Positions 58,335 through 64,000 of a DNA stretch of 64,000 bases are shown piece by piece. Within the stretch, counting starts at the first letter, position 1. Each line of letters opens with the position of its first letter. A program made the position numbers and the translations under genes. Origin of the DNA: Candidatus Planktophila sp. (GTDB lineage Bacteria > Actinomycetota > Actinomycetes > Nanopelagicales > Nanopelagicaceae). Where the stretch lies: the NCBI GenBank assembly GCA_003569185.1, contig BGOJ01000001.1:190557-254556 (forward strand), written 5' to 3'. The notes beneath the pieces were generated by a model. That model was not told the DNA's origin. It made no database searches and worked only from the letters and a program-made list of their open reading frames with translations.

Positions 58335-59923
58335 TGCCAATTAATGATTCATTTCATATCTATGACACCACACTTCGTGATGGCGCCCAGCAAGAGGGTT
58401 TGAATTTATCAGTTCACGATAAGTTAACTATTGCTCGCCACCTTGATGATTTAGGTGTTGGTTTTATTGAAGGTGGCTGGCCGGGTGCTAATCCAAAAGA
58501 TACTGAGTTTTTTAAATTAGCCCAAACTGAGTTAAAACTAAAGAATGCAACCTTTGTTGCATTTGGTGCGACTAGGCGTCCTGGAGTAAAGGCCGCAGAT
58601 GATCTGCTACTGCGCGCTTTGCAAGATTCAAAGGCACCGGTGGTAACACTGGTGGCAAAGAGTCATGATCGCCATGTTGATCTAGCTCTTAAGACACATC
58701 TTGATGAAAATCTTGCGATGATTACCGATTCAATTAAGTTTTTAAAAGCTGGCGGTCAGAGAGTTTTCTTAGATGCTGAACACTTCTTTGATGGCTACCT
58801 TTCCAACAAGGCTTACGCACTTGAGGTGGTTAAAGCTGCAGTTGAAGCTGGTGCTGATGTTGTGGCCCTTTGTGACACAAATGGTGGAATGTTGCCTGAT
58901 CAATTATCAAATATTGTCCATGAGGTATTAACTGCATCAAAGGCTCGTCTTGGTATTCACTGCCACAATGACACTGGGTGCGCAGTTGCTAACTCACTTG
59001 CTGCGATCTCTGCTGGTGTTACCCATGTGCAGGGAACATTAAATGGCTATGGCGAGCGAACTGGAAATGCTGATCTAGTAAATATCATTGCAAACCTTGA
59101 GTTAAAGAAGGAACAAACAGTTTTGCCTGCTGGCAAATTACAAGAAGCATTCCGCATCTCACACGCAGTTGCTGAGATTACAAATGTTGCGCCAAGTGCG
59201 CGCCAACCATATGTTGGCACATCAGCCTTTGCTCACAAGGCAGGTCTTCATGCATCTGCAATCAAGGTAGATCCAATGATGTATCAACATGAAACTCCAG
59301 AATCAGTTGGCAATGACATGCGGATGTTGGTCTCTGAGATGGCAGGGCGTGCTTCAATTGAGTTGAAATCTGTTGAATTAGGAATTGATTTAGGTGGGGA
59401 TAAGGATTTAATTGGCAGAGTAGTGGAGAAGGTTAAGGATCTAGAGGGCAAAGGTTTCACCTTTGAAGCAGCAGATGCCTCCTTTGAATTACTACTTCGC
59501 ACCCAAGTTTTAGGAAAGCGGCCAAGCTTTTTCACAATCTTAGATTGGCAAACCACAGTTCATCAGGATGATTCAGGCAAGGTAACTAGTAAGGCAACGG
59601 TGCAGATCAATGCAAAGGGTGAGACGATTTCAGCAAATGGTGTTGGAAATGGTCCAGTTAACGCAATTGATAACGCACTTCGCAGTGGCCTAGAAAAGTT
59701 TTACCCAGAGCTTTCAAAACTTGAGTTAACTGATTACAAAGTGCGTATCTTGGAAGGCCGGCTAGGAACTGGGGCGGTAACTAGAGTTTTAGTTGAGACC
59801 AGTGATGGCAATGGCGAGTGGAGCACAATTGGTGTGCATGAGAATGTGATTGCAGCCTCAGCAATGGCATTAGATGACGCGGTTACCTATGGCTTACTAA
59901 GGCAAGGACGCAAACCCGAGTAA
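58334..59923 (+). CDS. cimA: (R)-citramalate synthase
   Basis: Condenses pyruvate with acetyl-CoA to citramalate, giving 2-oxobutyrate for isoleucine without threonine dehydratase. 529 aa, HMG-lyase/IPMS-like fold: IYDTTLRDGAQQEGLNLSVH (near 9-28), IEGGWPGANPKDTEFF (near 46-61), which separates CimA from LeuA, GIHCHNDTGCAVANSLAA (near 212-229), and a C-terminal LeuA dimer/regulatory domain (about 400-520). It completes the run ilvB-N-C-serA-leuB-ilvE-cimA. Confidence 0.93.
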   Translation: MPINDSFHIYDTTLRDGAQQEGLNLSVHDKLTIARHLDDLGVGFIEGGWPGANPKDTEFFKLAQTELKLKNATFVAFGATRRPGVKAADDLLLRALQDSKAPVVTLVAKSHDRHVDLALKTHLDENLAMITDSIKFLKAGGQRVFLDAEHFFDGYLSNKAYALEVVKAAVEAGADVVALCDTNGGMLPDQLSNIVHEVLTASKARLGIHCHNDTGCAVANSLAAISAGVTHVQGTLNGYGERTGNADLVNIIANLELKKEQTVLPAGKLQEAFRISHAVAEITNVAPSARQPYVGTSAFAHKAGLHASAIKVDPMMYQHETPESVGNDMRMLVSEMAGRASIELKSVELGIDLGGDKDLIGRVVEKVKDLEGKGFTFEAADASFELLLRTQVLGKRPSFFTILDWQTTVHQDDSGKVTSKATVQINAKGETISANGVGNGPVNAIDNALRSGLEKFYPELSKLELTDYKVRILEGRLGTGAVTRVLVETSDGNGEWSTIGVHENVIAASAMALDDAVTYGLLRQGRKPE

Positions 59924-59926
59924 TCT
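59921..59926 (+). promoter_or_regulatory. -10-like element of xerC, likely leaderless
   Basis: TAATCT overlaps the cimA stop and ends 7 nt before the xerC ATG. No Shine-Dalgarno. Confidence 0.4.
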
Positions 59927-59933
59927 GCTATTC

Positions 59934-60833
59934 ATGTCCGCAGCTCTGATCACCCAGTATGAAGAGCACCTAGCGCTGGTTAGAAATTTATCTGATAACT
60001 CAATCAAAGGTTATGTAACAGATTTAGAGTCTTTTCTTAAACATATGGAAAAACTTGGAATTGTTGAGTTTAATCAATTAGAAATTGAACACATCAGATC
60101 ATGGCTTGCAAACCTGCAAAGTACCGGTGTTGCCAGAGCCACCTTAACTAGACGAATTGTTTCAATCCGCGCCTTCACAAATTGGGCGGCAGCAAGTGGC
60201 TGGTTAACCTCAGACCTTGGTGCAAATCTTGCAATTCCAAAACCTCATAAAGTTTTGCCAGAGGTTTTAAATGTTGATGAGGCTGCAACGGTATTAAAAG
60301 CACTTGAGGTTAAATCTGTTGAGGAGCCAACTGCGGTAAATGTTAGGGATTTAGCATTGGTTGAGGTTTTATATGGATCAGGAATTCGAGTCTCAGAGCT
60401 TTGTGGATTAAATCTAAGTGATGTTGATCGATCAAGAAATACGCTAAATGTAATTGGCAAAGGGGATAAGCAGCGGGTAGTGCCATTGGGATTGCCAGCG
60501 ATGCGGGCAATTGATAATTACTTAAAAAATGGCAGAGATGAGTTTGTAAATAACTCATCTGCTGATGCTTTGTTTTTAGGTAGCCGTGGCAAAAGAGTTG
60601 ATCAAAGAACTGTGCGCGAGGTTGTCTATGAAGCGATGAAAGCAGTTGGCGCCAAGATGGGGCCCCATGGACTTCGCCACTCTGCTGCCACACATTTACT
60701 TGAAGGTGGAGCAGATTTGCGAACTGTGCAAGAAATTCTTGGACATGCATCTTTATCTACTACTCAGATTTACACCCATGTCTCACCTGAACGATTACAA
60801 ACTGCTTATAAGCAAGCACACCCAAGGGCGTAA
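59934..60833 (+). CDS. xerC: Tyrosine recombinase XerC/XerD type
   Basis: Chromosome-dimer-resolving recombinase. 299 aa: N-terminal SAM-like core-binding domain (about 1-90) and catalytic domain with Arg in YGSGIRVSELCGLNLSDVDR (near 145-164), Lys in VIGKGDKQRVVPL (near 173), HGLRHSAATHLLEGG with His-x-x-Arg (near 242-256), GHASLSTTQ (near 267) and the nucleophile Tyr in IYTHVSPERL (near 277). Nothing nearby suggests an integron or phage; it is the chromosomal copy. Followed 3 nt later by a methyltransferase gene. Confidence 0.93.
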   Translation: MSAALITQYEEHLALVRNLSDNSIKGYVTDLESFLKHMEKLGIVEFNQLEIEHIRSWLANLQSTGVARATLTRRIVSIRAFTNWAAASGWLTSDLGANLAIPKPHKVLPEVLNVDEAATVLKALEVKSVEEPTAVNVRDLALVEVLYGSGIRVSELCGLNLSDVDRSRNTLNVIGKGDKQRVVPLGLPAMRAIDNYLKNGRDEFVNNSSADALFLGSRGKRVDQRTVREVVYEAMKAVGAKMGPHGLRHSAATHLLEGGADLRTVQEILGHASLSTTQIYTHVSPERLQTAYKQAHPRA

Positions 60834-60836
60834 TTT

Positions 60837-62009
60837 GTGAAGATTGAGTTACCACTTGCTATTACGCAATTAGATCAACGAATTAGATCTGAAAACTTTG
60901 TTAGGGCGGTTCTTTCTGGCCGGCGGCGGAATATGCAAACTGAGTATGAGCGGATTGATATTAGGCAGGTATTGATAAAGGATGAGATTAAGTGGCAGAT
61001 AATCTCAAGTGATGGCAAGAAGGATTTAACTAAGAATGTGGCAGCTGATTTTAACTTTACGCAATTATTTGAAAGCGGTTATGCCAACTTATTAGTAGAT
61101 ACTCAAGATGAGTCCTACCAGGTGAGGATCTCTAAAAAAGATGAGGCGTTAGTTGCAATAAGTAAGGTGAAATTGAGTCGAGATCTTTCCCATGATCGCC
61201 AAAAGATGAGAATGTTGCCGGAGAGTAATCAGGTATTTAAAGCTCTTGATTTATCCGATCTGTTGGGGCGAATTAAGCCAAGCAAGATGGATAAGTACAA
61301 GCAGGTGGATGAGTTTTTAAGATTAATAAGCCAAACATTAGATACTGATTTAAGTAATCAAGATGATATCTCAGTAGTTGATTTAGGTTGTGGTCATGCC
61401 TATCTAACCTTTGCTGTGCAGGAGTTTTTAAAGGATAGGTACAAAAAGGTTTCAATTTTGGGGGTAGATGAGCGGGATGATTCCAAAGTACATAATGAAA
61501 AGGTGGCAGCTAAGTTAAAGATTGAGGCCAAATTTATTGCTGCAAAAATTGCTGATACACCTAATCAAAAGGTGGATATTGCAATCGCGCTCCATGCCTG
61601 TGATACCGCAACAGATGACGCCCTTTACTGGGCGGTTAAAAACAAAGCGAAGGTAATCATGGCAGCACCATGTTGCATGCATGAGTTGCAAACTCAGATT
61701 AAAGATTCACCTGAGCCATGGGGCTTATTAACTAAGTATGGCCTGGTTAAGGAGCGCTTAGTTGATCTAATGACAGATTCATTGCGGGCTCAAATTTTAA
61801 AATTACTTGGCTACCGGGTAGATATTGTGGAGTTTATTGGTGGTGAGCACACCGCTCGAAATATTTTAATTAGAGCAGTCTTTACTGGAGCCAGCCCTGC
61901 GCCATTAGATAAAGAGCGGTATCTGCAATTACTTGCGCAGTGGCAGATCAGGCCATACTTGGCAAAATTATTAGAGGATGAGTTAAAAGCTACGGCGCAG
62001 ATTAGTTGA
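60837..62009 (+). CDS. SAM-dependent methyltransferase, Methyltransf_32-like
   Basis: 390 aa. C-terminal half carries a Rossmann methyltransferase core: VVDLGCGHAYLTFAVQ (near 181-196), ILGVDERDD (near 212), DIAIALHACDTATDDALYWA (near 248-267) and MAAPCCMHELQ (near 277-287), a pattern found in GSTCD/Methyltransf_32 proteins. The N-terminal half has no motif I recognise (residues about 1-150, charged). Substrate unknown. The start is GTG at 60837, 3 nt after xerC, so probably co-transcribed with it. Confidence 0.8.
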   Translation: MKIELPLAITQLDQRIRSENFVRAVLSGRRRNMQTEYERIDIRQVLIKDEIKWQIISSDGKKDLTKNVAADFNFTQLFESGYANLLVDTQDESYQVRISKKDEALVAISKVKLSRDLSHDRQKMRMLPESNQVFKALDLSDLLGRIKPSKMDKYKQVDEFLRLISQTLDTDLSNQDDISVVDLGCGHAYLTFAVQEFLKDRYKKVSILGVDERDDSKVHNEKVAAKLKIEAKFIAAKIADTPNQKVDIAIALHACDTATDDALYWAVKNKAKVIMAAPCCMHELQTQIKDSPEPWGLLTKYGLVKERLVDLMTDSLRAQILKLLGYRVDIVEFIGGEHTARNILIRAVFTGASPAPLDKERYLQLLAQWQIRPYLAKLLEDELKATAQIS

Positions 62010-62129
62010 ATCTAGCTTTGCGCAGTAGGTAGTGCTTTCACAACTTATATTTTCATAATCACCAAAGAAGATTCCAATCACCACCCCAATCACAAGGGTT
62101 GGCAGAAGGTAGCTGTATTTCACCCCCAT
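61983..62129 (-). CDS. 48-residue small membrane ORF with two cysteines
   Basis: On the minus strand an ATG at 62129 opens 48 codons ending at TAA (61985-61983), overlapping the 3' end of the methyltransferase gene on the other strand. The peptide starts MGVKYSYLLPTLVIGVVIG, a single membrane helix, then has an acidic, two-Cys loop (NISCESTTYCAK) and a tail with LRRSF. An in-frame TAA lies upstream. TAAATA lies 9 nt before the ATG and no Shine-Dalgarno is seen. Function unknown; may be chance. Confidence 0.4.
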   Translation of the reverse strand: MGVKYSYLLPTLVIGVVIGIFFGDYENISCESTTYCAKLDSTNLRRSF

Positions 62130-62305
62130 ATTTTGGATTATTTAAGCAGGCCAATGCGTGGGCCAGGTGGTAGTGCTGTGGAAATTGGGGTGTAAAAGTT
62201 CAGGTAGGATTTACCTCAGCACAAGACCTTAAAAAAGTTTTGTGACTTCACGCATCTTAAAGTGATTAATTGATTACCAATTAAATGCTTAAGAACCTGT
62301 TCGGT
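62130..62305 (+). other. Gene-free spacer upstream of rpsB
   Basis: No coding frame of note. It holds an imperfect hairpin CACAAGAC (62220-62227)/GTTTTGTG (62237-62244) and short AT-rich stretches near 62260-62290 that may hold the rpsB promoter, which I could not fix. Confidence 0.4.
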
Positions 62306-62374
62306 GTAGTTAGCAATAACTACTCGGTTCGAAGATGCTAGGGATTTAGCAAATTGCTAGATCACAAACCGAGT
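62306..62374 (+). promoter_or_regulatory. Structured leader of rpsB-tsf, candidate S2 autoregulatory element
   Basis: GTAGTT (62306-62311)/AACTAC (62318-62323) forms a hairpin. ACTCGGTT (62322-62329) pairs exactly with AACCGAGT (62367-62374), enclosing a further stem TGCTAG/CTAG-type repeat (62336-62360). The two share bases 62322-62323, so they compete. It ends 51 nt before the rpsB start. Leaders of this kind that bind S2 are known before rpsB in gamma-proteobacteria; the role here is inference. Confidence 0.45.
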
Positions 62375-62425
62375 GCTCTTTAATTACCTTGCGTAAATAA
62401 AGAGTGAAAAAAGGAGTGTGCCTAA

Positions 62426-63241
62426 ATGGCAGTTGTAACAATGCGAGAGCTTCTCGACAGCGGTGTTCACTTTGGACATCAGACTCGTCGATGGAATCCA
62501 AAGATGAAGCGCTATATCTTCACTGAGCGCAACGGCATCTACATCATCGATATCCAACAATCATTAGCGCTAATTGATGCCGCTTATGAGTTTATTAAAG
62601 ATGCAGTTGCAAAGGGTGGCCACGTACTTTTCGTTGGCACCAAAAAGCAAGCACATGAGCCAATCAAGCAGCAATCTGCCCGAGTTGGTATGCCTTATGT
62701 AACAGAGCGTTGGTTAGGCGGAATGCTTACCAACTTCCCAACTGTTTATAAGCGCGTGCTTAGATTAAAAGAGTTAGAGGCGCTAGAGACAGCAAATGAT
62801 CAACTTCTAACCAAAAAAGAGTTACTTGTTCTTCGCCGTGAGCGCGAGAAGTTAAATAAGAACCTTGATGGAATTCGTAATATGACCAAGCTGCCTGCGG
62901 CAATTTGGGTGGTTGATACTAAGAAGGAGCACTTAGCTGTTGCTGAGGCGAAAAAACTTGGTATTCCAGTTATTGCAATCTTGGATACAAATTGTGATCC
63001 AGATGAGGTTGATTTCAAGATTCCTGGCAATGATGATGCGATTAGATCTATTGCGCTTCTAACTAGAGTAATGACTGATGCAATTGTGGCTGGACTTCAA
63101 ATTAGATCAGCAAATGCTGCAAAGATTGCTGATAAGGCAGCTGCTGAAGCAGCCGCTGCGGCTGAGAAAACAGCTGAACAACCGCTTGCTGATTGGGAAA
63201 AAGATCTAATCAAAGAGCCAACTGAAAACAAGGGTGCATAA
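62426..63241 (+). CDS. rpsB: 30S ribosomal protein S2
   Basis: 271 aa with the S2 signatures [20 protein letters not shown] (near 4-23) and [20 protein letters not shown] (near 178-197). A C-terminal Ala/Lys/Glu-rich tail (about 230-271) is typical of actinobacterial S2. AAGGAG stands well before the ATG. The tsf gene starts 1 nt after the stop. Confidence 0.97.
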   Translation: MAVVTMRELLDSGVHFGHQTRRWNPKMKRYIFTERNGIYIIDIQQSLALIDAAYEFIKDAVAKGGHVLFVGTKKQAHEPIKQQSARVGMPYVTERWLGGMLTNFPTVYKRVLRLKELEALETANDQLLTKKELLVLRREREKLNKNLDGIRNMTKLPAAIWVVDTKKEHLAVAEAKKLGIPVIAILDTNCDPDEVDFKIPGNDDAIRSIALLTRVMTDAIVAGLQIRSANAAKIADKAAAEAAAAAEKTAEQPLADWEKDLIKEPTENKGA

Positions 63242-63242
63242 G

Positions 63243-64000
63243 TTGGCCTATACAGCAGAGGATGTTAAGAGATTACGGGAGCAGACCGCTGCCGGAATGC
63301 TTGATTGCAAAAAAGCATTAGATGAAGCAGATGGTGATTACCAAAAAGCGGTAGAGATCATTCGCGTCAAAGGTCAAAAGGGTGTTACAAAACGTGAAGG
63401 CCGAGCCACCTCAAATGGTTTGGTAACAGCAAAAGCAGAGGGTGACTTGGGTGTAATGCTTGAGTTAAATTGCGAAACTGATTTCGTTGCAAAGGGAGAA
63501 AAGTTTCAAGCTTTAGCTGATGAGTTGTTAAACCATCTAGCGGCATCAAAAATTGGTGAGCTAGATAAGTTTTTATCATCAAAGCTAGCCTCAGGTAAAA
63601 CTGTGCAAGAGGTCGTTGATGAGGGAAATGCGATGTTGGGGGAGAAGATTGAGATTAAGCGAATCTCTGTTTTAACTGGTTCACCAGTCTCTTTATATCT
63701 ACACAAAACCTCTCCTGATCTACCACCACAGGTTGGTGTGCTAGTTCAGCTAAAGAGTGCTGCTGAAAATGTTGGTAAAGATATTGCCCAACATATTGCA
63801 GCCTTCGCGCCACTTTTTGTAGCCGAGATCAAGTACCAGCTGATGAAATTGCTAAAGAGCGCAGATTGGCGGAGGAGACAGCAAAGGCTGAAGGAAAGCC
63901 AGAAGCCTCAATCGCCAAGATTGTGGAGGGCCGTGTTACTGGCTTTGTTAAAGAGGTATCTCTTCTTGAGCAAGCATTTGCTAAGGATGCTAAAAAGACT
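63243..64000 (+). pseudogene. tsf: Elongation factor Ts, partial at the window edge, with a -1 frameshift
   Basis: Guanine-nucleotide exchange factor for EF-Tu. TTG start at 63243, then AYTAEDVKRLREQTAAGMLD and CKKALDEADGDYQKAVEIIR, the family N-terminus, and NCETDFVAKG with KFQALADELL. The frame holds to HIAAFAPLF and is then lost; the expected [15 protein letters not shown] and [16 protein letters not shown] continue one frame over to the window end. One T missing near the TTTTT run at 63814-63818 explains this. It is cut by the window end at 64000. No long ORF covers it, so simple gene callers would miss it. Confidence 0.92.

Noticed and set aside
59934-60833. xerC as an integron or phage integrase
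   Set aside because: Neighbours are core metabolism and ribosomal genes; no attachment site or cassette-like repeats are seen.

Overview
The window reads as a core chromosomal segment of a low-GC actinobacterium. The best guess is a streamlined freshwater planktonic lineage of the acI / Nanopelagicales type. This is inferred from actinobacterial gene neighbourhoods (clpP1-clpP2...clpX-valS-folC-DUF4233-ndk-mreBCD-PBP2-rodA-rne-rplU-rpmA-obg), a group II truncated haemoglobin, Obg with a C-terminal OCT domain, an HNH endonuclease followed by a tiny membrane protein, AT-leaning codon use, very short spacers, many 4-nt stop/start overlaps and many apparently leaderless genes. No database search was possible, so the taxonomy is inference. 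No prophage, insertion sequence, CRISPR array or rRNA was seen.

Layout. 1-3606: the first codons of a divergent Rossmann-fold gene, then the 2-methylcitrate (propionate) genes prpB (frameshifted), prpC and prpD. 3608-5752: tRNA-Lys, glutamate dehydrogenase, tRNA-His, oligoribonuclease. 5788-10175: phosphate uptake genes in the order pstC-pstA-pstB-pstS, with 11-nt-periodic PHO-box-like repeats before pstC and again before pstS. 10202-12361: a small membrane protein, a structured 5' leader with the look of a riboswitch, its FAD-dependent oxidoreductase, a 25-residue membrane peptide and tRNA-Arg. 12413-17810: ettA, a thioesterase, a GH13 glucosidase, an MFS carrier and glbO. 17814-24771: MscS channel, HNH endonuclease, pepN (frameshifted), trmB, rpiB, a secreted helical protein and a collagen-like secreted protein. 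24775-32285: tRNA-Gly and tRNA-Pro, then the protein-quality-control run tig-clpP1-clpP2-YqhA-clpX, and valS. 32286-44757: folC, DUF4233, ndk, the elongasome mreB-mreC-mreD-PBP2-rodA (rodA frameshifted), RNase E/G, rplU-rpmA, obg. 44764-49336: a serine hydrolase and gatCAB. 49346-59923: branched-chain amino-acid synthesis ilvD-[leader peptide]-ilvB-ilvN-ilvC-serA-leuB-ilvE-cimA. 59934-64000: xerC, a methyltransferase, a 48-residue small ORF, a structured leader, rpsB and a frameshifted partial tsf.

The main points for follow-up are these. (i) An orphan structured leader (about 10601-10724) in front of an amine/amino-acid oxidase has mutually exclusive pairings involving the Shine-Dalgarno sequence. 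(ii) A complete Ile/Val-rich leader-peptide attenuator lies before ilvB, with an apparently leaderless leader peptide. (iii) Two PHO-box regions flank an unusual pst gene order. (iv) Two very small membrane-peptide genes are missed by length-based gene callers. (v) -10-like hexamers 6-9 nt before start codons recur, indicating widespread leaderless transcription. (vi) Four single-base frameshifts in core genes each look like one lost base in or beside a short homopolymer, most likely sequence errors.
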